Shown here: positions 7,487 through 14,696 of the stretch, in pieces
Position numbering within the stretch: position 1 is the first letter of the stretch
How the letters are laid out: the number at the start of each line of letters is the position of its first letter
Assembly (NCBI GenBank): GCA_900550165.1
Contig: URQY01000011.1
Coordinates: 1 to 40,000, forward strand
Source: an uncultured Eubacteriales bacterium
Lineage (GTDB): Bacteria > Bacillota > Clostridia > Oscillospirales > Oscillospiraceae
Direction: 5' to 3'
Length of the DNA stretch: 40,000 nucleotides
Program-made: the position numbers and the translations under genes
Notes under the pieces: generated by a model
Told to the model about the DNA's origin: nothing
Databases searched by the model: none
The model's input: only the letters and a program-made list of their open reading frames with translations

Positions 7487-7782
7487 GTATGATCCTCCTA
7501 TTAAGGTTATTGGTCGGCTTAGTTAGCGGCAACTCCCGCCATTGCTCTGCCGACTTGACCCCGCCTGTCTCACGCAAGTTGACAGGCTTTTGGGTAGAGC
7601 AACAAAGGTAATTTCAAAAAACGGCGAGCCGTTTTTTGAGTTGGGTTTACAGTTTGTTTTGCGCACTCGCTGTGCTCGCACACAAACAAACTGAGAGGTG
7701 TTTTTGTCCACGCGCATGTCGCGGCCAAAAACGATTTCATTGGTTTCGCGTCTGCGGACGCGAAATGTAATGAAGCGAGGGA
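7487..7782 (-). other. Hairpin-dense spacer between rpsJ and rplC
   Basis: No gene is seen. Inverted repeats are: 7563-7569/7581-7587 (7 bp); 7615-7625/7628-7638 (11-bp arms, terminator-like with A- and T-runs on both sides); 7650-7659/7684-7693 (10 bp); 7700-7706/7726-7732 with inner CGCG pairs; and 7744-7752/7757-7765 (9 bp, TGCG loop). The 7615-7638 hairpin could terminate or attenuate transcription in either direction, which would partly uncouple rpsJ from the downstream ribosomal genes. A ribosome-binding GGAGG for rplC lies at the low-coordinate end. Confidence 0.65.
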
Positions 7783-8091
7783 TTAGAGCTTGATCTCGAT
7801 CTCGACGCCGGCGGGAAGCTCAAGGCCCATCAGAGCCTCGACCGTCTTGGGGCTGGAGTTGGTGATGTCGATCAGGCGCTTGTGGGTGCGGCGCTCAAAC
7901 TGCTCACGGCTGTCCTTATACTTGTGAACAGCGCGCAGGATGGTGACGACTTCCTTCTTGGTGGGCAGAGGGATGGGGCCGGAGACGGTCGCGCCGGTGC
8001 GCTTGGCGGTCTCGACGATCTTCTCTGCGCTCTGGTCGATGACCTGGTGATCATAGGCCTTGAGACGAATGCGGATCATTTCTTTTGCCAT
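7783..8091 (-). CDS. rpsJ: 30S ribosomal protein S10
   Basis: S10 is a head protein of the small subunit and also the NusE antitermination factor. It has 102 residues, all typical: MIRIRLKAYDHQVIDQSAEKI, GPIPLPTKKEVVTILRAVHKYKDSREQFERRTHKRLIDI. It is the first gene of the ribosomal run, preceded by AAAGGAG, a long leader and a consensus promoter on the minus strand. Confidence 0.98.
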   Translation of the reverse strand: MAKEMIRIRLKAYDHQVIDQSAEKIVETAKRTGATVSGPIPLPTKKEVVTILRAVHKYKDSREQFERRTHKRLIDITNSSPKTVEALMGLELPAGVEIEIKL

Positions 8092-8376
8092 GTTCGGTTT
8101 CTCCTTTATTTTGTACGGTATTCTTTGCTTTGTCGAAGCCGTACGGTGAGAGGGTTTCCTGTACGCTTATCCGTGCGTATCATTCCGGCTCATAGAAAAA
8201 CCGGCACGAATAAACGGCCGGTCCACACATGGCGCAGCGATCTACGCAACGTACAGATATTCTCTCAGCCGCCCGATGTTCGGACATACTCCCCGAAAGT
8301 TACCTCAGAAGCCTGAGCAATCTCCCGGTTCATCGCAATATCGCGCAAATTGGGCAGGATAGGCCCAATCGCGGAC
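8092..8376 (-). promoter_or_regulatory. Structured leader of the ribosomal operon, with attenuator candidate
   Basis: About 285 nt lie between the predicted start of transcription (~8376) and the rpsJ ATG. At the 5' end, arms 8349-8355 and 8363-8369 (7 bp) form a hairpin extended by CGCG pairs. Further on, arms 8200-8205/8217-8222 form a GC stem that, on the minus strand, runs directly into a short T-tract (8196-8200): a terminator-like element. A third pair, 8113-8118/8139-8144, lies just before the ribosome site. The layout suggests a ribosomal-protein leader with transcription attenuation; the ligand is not identifiable from sequence. Confidence 0.55.
8196..8222 (-). terminator. Terminator-like hairpin inside the rpsJ leader
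   Basis: On the minus strand ACCGGC (8222-8217) pairs with GCCGGT (8205-8200) around an 11-nt loop, followed by a run of Ts to 8196. The stem is short and the T-run is five long, so termination is probably partial or conditional. No gene ends here. Confidence 0.5.
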
Positions 8377-8382
8377 TTGCAT

Positions 8383-8411
8383 ATAGTACCAAAAAGCGTT
8401 GTACTTGTCAA
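8383..8411 (-). promoter_or_regulatory. Sigma-A-type promoter of the ribosomal operon
   Basis: On the minus strand a perfect TTGACA (8411-8406) is followed after 17 bases by TACTAT (8388-8383; four of six consensus bases, both key A/T ends kept). Transcription would begin near 8376. Position, orientation and strength fit the S10 operon. It is divergent from spmA. Confidence 0.7.
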
Positions 8412-8543
8412 GGCAAATTTCAAATTTTCCGATAAAATTTTTTAACGCCTGCTTTTCGCGCTATTTGCTCCGCTTTTGTCCGCAAAATGCGGCATATCGC
8501 CTCCCCCCTGCCGATATATTTAGGGGCAAAGGAGTTGATGGAC

Positions 8544-9122
8544 ATGGCGATGGCCTGGCTTTGGACGGGAATGGTGCTCATTTCGCTCATCTTCGGCGCG
8601 CTGACAGGGAATCTTTCGTCGCTCAGCGCCGCCGCGCTCGAGGGCGCGCAGAGCGCCGTTGAGCTGTGCTTTACGATGTGCGGTGTGATGTGCCTCTGGA
8701 CGGGCGTGATGGAGCTGATGGACCAGTGCGCGCTCACCGATAAGATCGCAGCGCTGTTCCGCCCGCTGCTGCGCCGCCTTTTGCCGCAGGCAAGCCGCGA
8801 CAGCGAGACGCTCGCCGCCGTATCCGCCAACCTTTCGGCGGACCTTCTGGGGCTTGGCAACGCGGCAACACCGCTCGGCATCCGCGCCGCGCGGCGCATG
8901 AGCCGCGGCTGCGGGGGCGTTGCCTCCGATGAGCTGTGCCTGCTCGTCGTTCTGAACACCGCCTCCATCCAGCTCCTGCCGACCACACTTGCAGGCGTGC
9001 GCGCCTCGCTCGGCGCCGCCGACCCGTTTGACATTCTGCCCTGCGTATGGCTCGTGTCGCTCCTGTCTGTCCTTGCCGGCCTGCTCGCCGCCAGGGTCCT
9101 CGCGCACTTCTGGAGGGACTGA
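8544..9122 (+). CDS. spmA: Spore maturation protein A, nucleoside-recognition (Gate) domain
   Basis: SpmA is a membrane protein needed, with SpmB, for normal dehydration of the spore core in Bacillus. The predicted product is 192 residues, close to the family (~196), and is hydrophobic with several membrane segments. The Gate-domain signature LGLGNAATPLGIRAARRM is present, as is the VLNTASIQLLPTT segment. I choose the ATG at 8544, nine bases after AAAGGAG (8528-8534); ATGs at 8538 and 8550 are alternatives. The stop is one base from the spmB start. A weak sporulation-sigma-like pair (GCATAT near 8492, GATATATT at 8513-8520) precedes it but is not convincing. Confidence 0.93.
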   Translation: MAMAWLWTGMVLISLIFGALTGNLSSLSAAALEGAQSAVELCFTMCGVMCLWTGVMELMDQCALTDKIAALFRPLLRRLLPQASRDSETLAAVSANLSADLLGLGNAATPLGIRAARRMSRGCGGVASDELCLLVVLNTASIQLLPTTLAGVRASLGAADPFDILPCVWLVSLLSVLAGLLAARVLAHFWRD

Positions 9123-9123
9123 T

Positions 9124-9645
9124 ATGACGCTCTCCACGCTCATCGTTCCGCTGCTGCTCGCTTTCACGGCAAGCTTTGCCATGACCAGGCGCGTCGATGT
9201 CTACGCCGCCCTCACCAAGGGCGCGGAGGAGGGACTCACCGTGCTGCTGCACATTCTCCCCTCGCTCATCGCGCTGCTGACGGCCGTCTATATGTTCCGT
9301 GCGTCTGGTGCGATGGAGTCGCTCGGCACGGCCTTAGCGCCCGCGCTCGGCAAGGTCGGCATTCCCGCCGAGACCGCGCCGCTCCTATTCATCCGCCCCA
9401 TCTCTGGCAGCGGCGCATTGGCCGTCGGCTCGGAGATCATGCAGGTCTACGGCGTCGACTCCTACATCGGCCGCGTGGCGGCGGTCATGCTTGGCTCGAG
9501 CGAGACGACCTTTTACACGGTCGCCGTCTACTATGGCTCCGCCGGCATCACAAAGACGCGCTACACCATCCCCGCCGCGCTGTGCGCGGACGCGGTGATG
9601 TTCCTGGCCTCCGCATGGGCGGTAAAGCTCCTCATGGGCACATAA
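9124..9645 (+). CDS. spmB: Spore maturation protein B
   Basis: SpmB is the partner of SpmA in spore-core dehydration. The 173-residue membrane protein carries the family signatures RPISGSGALAVGSEIM and SSETTFYTVAVYYGSAGI. The start at 9124 has GGAGGG at 9112-9117 within the spmA 3' end and lies one base past the spmA stop, so the pair is one transcript and translationally coupled. Length matches Bacillus SpmB (~178). A hairpin with flanking A-run follows. Because both genes are intact, the organism probably sporulates or recently did. Confidence 0.94.
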   Translation: MTLSTLIVPLLLAFTASFAMTRRVDVYAALTKGAEEGLTVLLHILPSLIALLTAVYMFRASGAMESLGTALAPALGKVGIPAETAPLLFIRPISGSGALAVGSEIMQVYGVDSYIGRVAAVMLGSSETTFYTVAVYYGSAGITKTRYTIPAALCADAVMFLASAWAVKLLMGT

Positions 9646-9671
9646 AAAAGAGCTGCCGCAGCAGCTCCCTC
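9644..9671. terminator. Terminator shared by convergent spmB and DUF1934 gene
   Basis: GAGCTGC (9650-9656) and GCAGCTC (9661-9667) form a perfect 7-bp stem with a CGCA loop. The six As at 9644-9649 become a T-run on the minus strand. The plus side has only CCTCTT, so it should act best for the minus-strand gene ending at 9673 and more weakly for spmB. Confidence 0.75.
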
Positions 9672-9672
9672 T

Positions 9673-10095
9673 TCATTCCCCCATCCTTGCGCGGATACGG
9701 AGCGCGCAGCTCCCCTTTTGTCCGCCGAGGTCGATGCGGTAGCGCAGCGCAAGCATCCCGCCGCGCTCGTCGAATTTCCATTTCACCGACTCCGTCTCCA
9801 CCGTGACCGGCAAGGTCCCGTAGGCCGTTGCATAGGATGAGGTGCGGGCCTCGCCCGGACGGAACACCATCTCGCTCGTCACCTCGCCCATGCGCGTGAG
9901 AACCACGCCGCCATCCGCCATGTCAAGGCTCGTCACCGTCACGACCGCGCCGTCCGCGTTTCGCTCTTCATAACGGATGCGCACGCCGTCCGCCGTCTCC
10001 TCGAGCGTTCCGGGCAGGCGCTGCTCTAAGCTGTCGGGAGCCAATCCCTCATATTGCTGCTCGCCGTGCACGGTGAGCCATACGTTCTTTCTCAT
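9673..10095 (-). CDS. DUF1934 (YwiB-like) beta-barrel protein
   Basis: This 140-residue protein has the features of the DUF1934/YwiB family: an N-terminal VWLTVHGEQQYEG strand, a central SYATAYGTLPVTVETESVKWKFDE, and a C-terminal LRYRIDLGGQKGSCALRIRAR. The family is predicted to form a calycin-like beta barrel; its function is unknown. It has no signal peptide or membrane segment, so it should be cytoplasmic. A possible promoter is TTGTTT (10153-10148), 17 bases, then TATGAT (10130-10125) on the minus strand. It is convergent with spmB. Confidence 0.85.
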   Translation of the reverse strand: MRKNVWLTVHGEQQYEGLAPDSLEQRLPGTLEETADGVRIRYEERNADGAVVTVTSLDMADGGVVLTRMGEVTSEMVFRPGEARTSSYATAYGTLPVTVETESVKWKFDERGGMLALRYRIDLGGQKGSCALRIRARMGE

Positions 10096-10124
10096 GCTCT
10101 CTCCACTTCGTTTTGTTTTTCGCT

Positions 10125-10153
10125 ATCATACTACGATACAGCAAAAGAAACAA
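10125..10153 (-). promoter_or_regulatory. Possible promoter of the DUF1934 gene
   Basis: On the minus strand TTGTTT (10153-10148) and TATGAT (10130-10125) are separated by 17 bases. The -10 is good and the -35 is only half-consensus. Confidence 0.4.
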
Positions 10154-10185
10154 GCGTCCGGCGCTTTTTTTGCGCTTTTCCCTGT

Positions 10186-10222
10186 TTTTGCTATAGCAAA
10201 AGGAAAAGTGGCGTGCTATAAT
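10186..10222 (+). promoter_or_regulatory. Extended -10 promoter with overlapping 16-bp palindrome
   Basis: TGC-TATAAT at 10214-10222 is an extended -10 with a perfect hexamer. Immediately upstream, 10186-10201 is a perfect 16-bp palindrome TTTTGCTATAGCAAAA, located over the expected -35 region, where a repressor or activator dimer would bind. There is no recognisable -35 hexamer at 17 bases. The downstream gene is the unrecognised 135-aa protein at 10265. Confidence 0.6.
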
Positions 10223-10264
10223 CTCTGCTATGCAGATCTTTTTCCGGCAAAGGGGGGCATCACA

Positions 10265-10672
10265 ATGAATATTGAATTGACGGAAAAGCAGTTCCGCCGC
10301 CTGCTCGATCTGGTCTATGTCGGCAACTGGGTGATGAACTCCACCCGCGGTGACGACCGTATCCGCGAATACGACGATGTGGAAAGCACCGTGTTTGCCC
10401 ACTGTCTCTCCCACGGCATGGTCCCGCTGGTCGAGGCCTACCAGGGCGAGCTCATCCCCTCGCGCGCGTTTGCCGAGGGCGGCATCCACGAGGCTATCAT
10501 GGCCTACGAGGACACGATGTTCTTCGAAATTCTCGCGCAGGAGCTTGCGCTGCGCGATATGGAGACCGACTCGCCCACGCCCGACAATGTCGACGAGCTG
10601 CGCGAGCGCATGGACACCTACTTAGGAGAATTTGAGCAGCACGGCACCGACAACATCACCGTCGAAATGTAA
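10265..10672 (+). CDS. Unrecognised 135-residue acidic protein
   Basis: I do not recognise this family with confidence. The protein is soluble, acidic and mostly helical in appearance, with no signal peptide and no cysteine cluster. It begins MNIELTEKQFRRLLDLVYVG and has a conserved-looking core WVMNSTRGDDRIREYDDVES, then many Glu/Asp-rich helices (ELALRDMETD, DELRERMDTYLGEFEQ). A purine-rich site (AAAGGGGGG) precedes the ATG. It is a single-gene unit with its own extended -10 promoter, an upstream palindrome and a downstream terminator, so it may respond to a dedicated regulator. Codon use resembles its neighbours. Confidence 0.8.
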   Translation: MNIELTEKQFRRLLDLVYVGNWVMNSTRGDDRIREYDDVESTVFAHCLSHGMVPLVEAYQGELIPSRAFAEGGIHEAIMAYEDTMFFEILAQELALRDMETDSPTPDNVDELRERMDTYLGEFEQHGTDNITVEM

Positions 10673-10680
10673 AAGAAGAT

Positions 10681-10715
10681 AAAAAGGGCTCCGCTTTTCA
10701 AGAGGAGTCCTTTTT
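10681..10715 (+). terminator. Intrinsic terminator after the 135-aa gene
   Basis: AAAAAGG-G-CTCC (10681-10692) pairs with GGAG-T-CCTTTTT (10704-10715). The stem has one G-T wobble and ends in a T-run. The A-run on the other arm would let it work in the minus direction too. Confidence 0.8.
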
Positions 10716-10960
10716 CCTTTCGCAGCCGCAAAATGATCTTGATCGGTTTTCTGCCGCGATATGTGTGCCCTCCAGAGGGGCTTCTCTTGCCCGTTGCGGG
10801 GCAATTCACCTTCCGGCAGAAAACACTTTGCACGGAGCAAGCGTCGAATTGTCCGCTTTCAGCGGACAACCGAGGCGCAGCGCGAAGCGAATCCTTCTCA
10901 AAAAAGCGCTTCGCCACTTTTTCGACAGTTTCAGGCGGCAGAGCCGCTTTTTTGAAGCTT
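10716..10960. other. Noncoding, inverted-repeat-rich spacer
   Basis: No gene is supported. Inverted repeats are 10746-10756/10814-10824 (11 bp, perfect) enclosing 10787-10792/10799-10804; 10849-10857/10861-10869 (9 bp, TTC loop); and 10935-10939/10943-10947, followed by six Ts (10948-10953), a plus-direction terminator shape. The string AAAAAAGCG near 10900 is the inverse of CGCTTTTTT at 10945-10953. On the minus strand this is the 3' region of the MATE gene. Its structure resembles the two spacers in the ribosomal operon. Confidence 0.55.
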
Positions 10961-12334
10961 TTACGCCTTGATGCCCATCGTCTGCCACTTGCCGCTGCGG
11001 TAGCGCCGGTAGAAGATGATGCTTCGCACCGTCCAGTCGACAACTGCGTGAGCAAACCACACGCCGACCACGCCGTAGCCCATGTACTTGCCGAGGATAT
11101 AGGCCAGCAGCACGCGCACGAGCCACATCGTCGTCATGCTGGCAAGCATCGTGAACTTTGCGTCGCCCGCCGCGCGCAGAAAGGCGGTGATCATAAAGGC
11201 CGGTATCCAGAGCGTCATCGCCGAGATGCTGTGGATGAGCGAGACCGTGACCGCCAGCCTTTCCGCCTCGGGCGAAACATCGTAGACACGCATGATGAGC
11301 GGCAGCATCGAAATGATGAGAAGATTGACTGCTCCCTGGATGACATAGGTCCACTTGACGATCTTCCGGAAGTATGCGCGCGCCTGATCGAATTCACCCG
11401 CGCCGACGCATTGGCTCACCACTGCCGCAAGGCCGAGGTTGATGGCTTGACCGGCAAAGCAGTTGAAGTTGCCGAGCGTGTTGCCGATGGCATTCGCCAC
11501 CATCGACGCCGTGCCGAAGGTCGAGATCAGGCTGAAAAGCACGAGACGTCCCAACTGGAACATTCCGTTCTCCACGCCGCTGGGCACGCCGATATAGAAG
11601 ATGTTGCGCATCAGGCGCATATTGAGCCGGAAGCCGCGCACATCGGAGAGGTGCAGCATCAGCTTTTTGTTGAAGAGCAGTGCGAGGATGACGGCTGCCG
11701 CCACCGTGCGGGAGATGAGCGTCGGGATGGCGACGCCCGCGACGTCCATGCCTACGCCGAAGATGAGGATGGCGTTGCCCGTGACGTTGATGCCGTTCAT
11801 CAGCAGCGAGACCTTGAGCGACACATCGCTCCTGCCCATCGTGCGGAAGAGCGCCGCGCCGCCGTTGTAGAGCGCGATGCCCGGGATGGAAGCCATCACA
11901 TATAAATAATAGGTGTTCGTCGCGTCCATGACGTCGGGCTCAATATGGCCGAACATCGTCGTGAGGATCTGCGGGCGGAAGAGATACAGCAGCGCCGCAA
12001 AGGAAACGGACACCACCGCCAGCAGCGCGATGAGCTGCTGGCCCGCGTTGCAGGCGTCCTCCTTCTGCTTCAGTCCGATATACTGGCCTGCGACCGCCGC
12101 GCCGCCCGTCGCCATCGCCGAAAAGATATAGATCATCAGGTTGCTGATGGAGTCGACCAGCGACACAGCGCTGATCGCCGCGTCGCCGACGGTCGCGACC
12201 ATCAGCGAGTCGGCAAGGCCGACGGCGATGGCCAGCATCTGCTCGAGCAGCAGCGGCCACATCAGCGTGACAAGCTGGCGGTTTGTAAATAATACATTCT
12301 TGTTTCCCGGCAGGGAAACGGGATTGTCAGCCAT
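10961..12334 (-). CDS. MATE family multidrug/toxin efflux transporter
   Basis: This 457-residue membrane protein has the twelve-helix, two-lobe pattern of the MATE/NorM superfamily: LTNRQ-type N-terminus (FTNRQLVTLMWPLLLEQML), VGLADSLMVATVGDAAISAVSL in the first lobe, and GVENGMFQLGRLVLFSLISTFGTASMVANAIG at the start of the second. MATE proteins exchange drugs or metabolites for Na+ or H+; the substrate cannot be read here. AAAGGAG precedes the ATG at 12334. A consensus promoter lies in the 68-base gap after the upstream DNA glycosylase gene. Confidence 0.93.
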   Translation of the reverse strand: MADNPVSLPGNKNVLFTNRQLVTLMWPLLLEQMLAIAVGLADSLMVATVGDAAISAVSLVDSISNLMIYIFSAMATGGAAVAGQYIGLKQKEDACNAGQQLIALLAVVSVSFAALLYLFRPQILTTMFGHIEPDVMDATNTYYLYVMASIPGIALYNGGAALFRTMGRSDVSLKVSLLMNGINVTGNAILIFGVGMDVAGVAIPTLISRTVAAAVILALLFNKKLMLHLSDVRGFRLNMRLMRNIFYIGVPSGVENGMFQLGRLVLFSLISTFGTASMVANAIGNTLGNFNCFAGQAINLGLAAVVSQCVGAGEFDQARAYFRKIVKWTYVIQGAVNLLIISMLPLIMRVYDVSPEAERLAVTVSLIHSISAMTLWIPAFMITAFLRAAGDAKFTMLASMTTMWLVRVLLAYILGKYMGYGVVGVWFAHAVVDWTVRSIIFYRRYRSGKWQTMGIKA

Positions 12335-12368
12335 GGACTATTCTCCTTTTTTATCCTTTGCGGGCTGT

Positions 12369-12406
12369 ATCATATGCCTTTTTGCCTGCTTTGTCAACTT
12401 TGTCAA
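12369..12406 (-). promoter_or_regulatory. Consensus promoter of the MATE gene with doubled -35
   Basis: On the minus strand TTGACA (12397-12392), 17 bases, TATGAT (12374-12369). A tandem 9-bp repeat CTTTGTCAA (plus strand, 12389-12397 and 12398-12406) creates a second TTGACA at 12406-12401, nine bases further upstream; only the first is correctly spaced. The elements overlap the last codons and stop of the upstream glycosylase gene. Confidence 0.75.
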
Positions 12407-12909
12407 ACAATTGTCAGGTAAGGGCAGATCGCTTCACGCCATGCGTGCAGCAGCATCTCCTTCGTCCAGCGCGCGTTCGCGGGCGAAGTGGAGGGCAGCT
12501 TGACCGCCTCGCGTCCCGTCATCGCGCGGCAATACTGATTGTAGCTTTCATACGACGCGCCGCCGTTGCAGAAAATCGCCCGAATGTCCGCCGCATCCAG
12601 GATCACGCGCAGATCGTTCGGCACAACATTTGTGATGCTCGCGTCCGATGAGCCCACGATCTCACACGAGCCGATGGTATCCCACATGGCAATGCCATGG
12701 CGCAGGGCGAGGGACCTTTTCTTCTCCACCGTCCCCGGTGTCTCCTCGCCGAAGATCGCCGCGAGCGTCGGCCAGAAGCGATTCTGAGGGTGCGCATAGA
12801 AAAACGCCGCCTGCCGCGACTTGACCGACGGGAACGAGCCCAAAATGAGCACGCGCGCGTTTTTGTCGTACAGCGGCGGAATATTGTGGATCTCCCTGCT
12901 TTTTTCCAT
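12403..12909 (-). CDS. UDG-superfamily DNA glycosylase, hypoxanthine/deoxyinosine (HDG) type
   Basis: This 168-residue protein fits the short HDG branch (family 6) of the uracil-DNA glycosylase superfamily, which removes hypoxanthine left by adenine deamination. Motif 1 is ILGSFPSVKSR (residues 22-32), followed by FYAHPQNRFWPTLA with N43. Motif 2 is LPSTSPANARW (138-148). WDTIGSCEIVGSSDASI (76-92) is also family-like. It should be a soluble base-excision repair enzyme. A MUG/TDG-like mismatch specificity is the alternative reading. It precedes the MATE gene, which has its own promoter. Confidence 0.85.
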   Translation of the reverse strand: MEKSREIHNIPPLYDKNARVLILGSFPSVKSRQAAFFYAHPQNRFWPTLAAIFGEETPGTVEKKRSLALRHGIAMWDTIGSCEIVGSSDASITNVVPNDLRVILDAADIRAIFCNGGASYESYNQYCRAMTGREAVKLPSTSPANARWTKEMLLHAWREAICPYLTIV

Positions 12910-13002
12910 TCTCTCTCCCCCTTTTGCGATATGGTATCACATTTCCCGCTCGGGTGCCAGCGCCGTCCGCCGTTTTCCTTACATTCCGCCGCAGACACCC
13001 AC

Positions 13003-13031
13003 TTTCTTTTTCCGCCGGAGCATGATATGAT
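13003..13031 (+). promoter_or_regulatory. Extended -10 promoter of cardiolipin synthase
   Basis: TGA-TATGAT (13023-13031) is an extended -10; the hexamer 17 bases upstream (TTTCTT, 13003-13008) is poor. Transcription from about 13038 excludes the in-frame ATG at 13027 and supports the start at 13072. Confidence 0.5.
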
Positions 13032-13071
13032 AGAAAAAACAGCAATTCCCCCGCTCAGAAAGAAGGTTTTT

Positions 13072-14640
13072 ATGAAAGACGACGACAACAGCATTCTGCT
13101 TCTGGAAAAGGGCAAGCGCGGTCTGCTGCAGATCATCTTCGGCCGCACCGGTATCATCATCGTCTCGCTCATCGTGCAGATCCTGTTCCTCTTCCTCGCT
13201 TTCTATAAGCTCGAAGGGGCAATACCCTACTTTTGGGGCGGCAATACGCTGCTCTCGGCAGCCATCGTGCTGTCGCTCTTCGGCAACGACGATAACCCGA
13301 CCATCAAGCTCACGTGGTTTTTCATCCTCTCGGTCCTGCCGGTCTTCGGGCTCATTTTGTATCTCTACATCCGCACCGACCTCGGCCACCGGCTGATGAT
13401 CCGGCGCTACAACGACATTCAGGCGCAGACGAAGGACCTCATCCCCTCCCCCGCCGCCTGTCAGACAGCGGACCTACCGCCCGAAACGCAGGGGCTTGCC
13501 GCGTATCTGGAGCGCTGCGGCTTTCCCGCCTACCGGAATACGGATGCCGAATACTTTCCGCTCGGCGACGACGCGTTCGGCGCGATGCTCGACGAGCTGA
13601 AGAAGGCCGAGCACTTCATCTTCCTTGAATATTTCATCGTGAGCGAGGGCTATATGTGGGGCCGCATCCTCGAGATCCTCACCGAAAAGGTCAAGCAGGG
13701 CGTAGAGGTGCGCTTCATGTACGACGGCACCTGCGCCGTCGCCCTGCTGCCCTACTCCTATCCGGAAAAGCTCCGCAAGCTCGGCATCGCCTGCAAGATG
13801 TTCGCTCCCCTGCGGCCGTTCGTCTCCACGCATTACAATTACCGCGACCACCGCAAGATCCTGGTCATCGACGGCAAGATCGGCTTCACGGGCGGCATCA
13901 ACCTCGCGGATGAGTACATCAACCGCGTCGAGCGCCACGGCCACTGGAAGGACACGGCCATCGCCCTGCGCGGCGACGCCGTGCGAAGCCTGACGCTGAT
14001 GTTCCTTCAGATGTGGGACAACAACGAGCCGCACTTCGACCCGAGCGCCTATTCCCGCTATCTTGACATTCCTCAGCCGCCGCACACATCGAAGGGCTAC
14101 GTCATCCCCTACGGCGACAGCCCGCTCGACCGCGACCTTGTCGGCGAGATGGTCTATATGGATATCATCAACCGCGCCAACCGCTATGTCCATATCATGA
14201 CGCCGTATCTCATCATCGACAATGAGATGATTACCGCGCTCACATATGCCGCGCAGCGCGGCGTGGAGGTCCGGCTCATCCTGCCCCACGTGCCGGACAA
14301 GGAGGTCGCGTTTTCGCTGGCGCACACCTATTACCGCAGACTGATCGACAGCGGCGTGCAGATCTACGAGTACGAGCCCGGCTTCGTCCACGCAAAGGTC
14401 TTTGTCAGCGACGACCGCAAGGCCGTTGTCGGCACCATCAACCTGGACTACCGCAGCCTATACCATCACTTCGAATGCGCGGCTTATCTCTACGATAAGC
14501 CGGAGATCGCCGACATCGAGCGTGATTTTGAGCAGACGCTCCGGCAATGTGTGCGCGCGGACCGCGCCCTTCTCAAATCCGACCCGCTGCTGCGCAAGCT
14601 GACGGGCGCCTGTATGCGCGTCATCGCACCGCTGCTGTAA
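13072..14640 (+). CDS. cls: Cardiolipin synthase, phospholipase D superfamily
   Basis: The enzyme condenses two phosphatidylglycerol molecules to cardiolipin at the cytoplasmic membrane. The 522-residue product has two N-terminal membrane helices plus a third hydrophobic segment (about 20-90). It also has both HKD motifs: HRKILVID (H260, K262, D267) in a GFTGGINLADEYINR context, and HAKVFVSD (H440, K442, D447) followed by VGTINLDYRSL. The start at 13072 has AGAAGG five bases upstream; an earlier ATG at 13027 lies on the promoter. Length and motif spacing fit clostridial Cls. It stands alone, with its own promoter and terminator. Confidence 0.95.
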   Translation: MKDDDNSILLLEKGKRGLLQIIFGRTGIIIVSLIVQILFLFLAFYKLEGAIPYFWGGNTLLSAAIVLSLFGNDDNPTIKLTWFFILSVLPVFGLILYLYIRTDLGHRLMIRRYNDIQAQTKDLIPSPAACQTADLPPETQGLAAYLERCGFPAYRNTDAEYFPLGDDAFGAMLDELKKAEHFIFLEYFIVSEGYMWGRILEILTEKVKQGVEVRFMYDGTCAVALLPYSYPEKLRKLGIACKMFAPLRPFVSTHYNYRDHRKILVIDGKIGFTGGINLADEYINRVERHGHWKDTAIALRGDAVRSLTLMFLQMWDNNEPHFDPSAYSRYLDIPQPPHTSKGYVIPYGDSPLDRDLVGEMVYMDIINRANRYVHIMTPYLIIDNEMITALTYAAQRGVEVRLILPHVPDKEVAFSLAHTYYRRLIDSGVQIYEYEPGFVHAKVFVSDDRKAVVGTINLDYRSLYHHFECAAYLYDKPEIADIERDFEQTLRQCVRADRALLKSDPLLRKLTGACMRVIAPLL

Positions 14641-14655
14641 CAGGCAAAATGCCCA

Positions 14656-14683
14656 CGCCCTGCGACCGAAAGGCCGCAGGGCG
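14656..14683 (+). terminator. Terminator between convergent cls and the pilus operon
   Basis: CGCCCTGCG (14656-14664) pairs with CGCAGGGCG (14675-14683); inside, CC-GAAA-GG gives a stable tetraloop. TTTCTTCT follows on the plus side, so it is best for cls. On the minus strand only a short ATTTT follows, giving weaker termination for the pilus operon. Confidence 0.8.
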
Positions 14684-14696
14684 TTTCTTCTGTACT

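Noticed and set aside
8229..8435. Plus-strand 68-codon frame between rpsJ and spmA
   Set aside because: It lies across the ribosomal operon leader and promoter, with no ribosome site and no family resemblance.
8492..8520. Sigma-E-type promoter for spmA-spmB
   Set aside because: GCATAT and GATATATT are only partial matches and would place transcription start almost on the ribosome site; too weak to call.
13027..13071. Upstream start of cardiolipin synthase at the ATG at 13027
   Set aside because: The ATG lies within the likely -10 element and lacks a ribosome site, whereas 13072 has AGAAGG at five bases.
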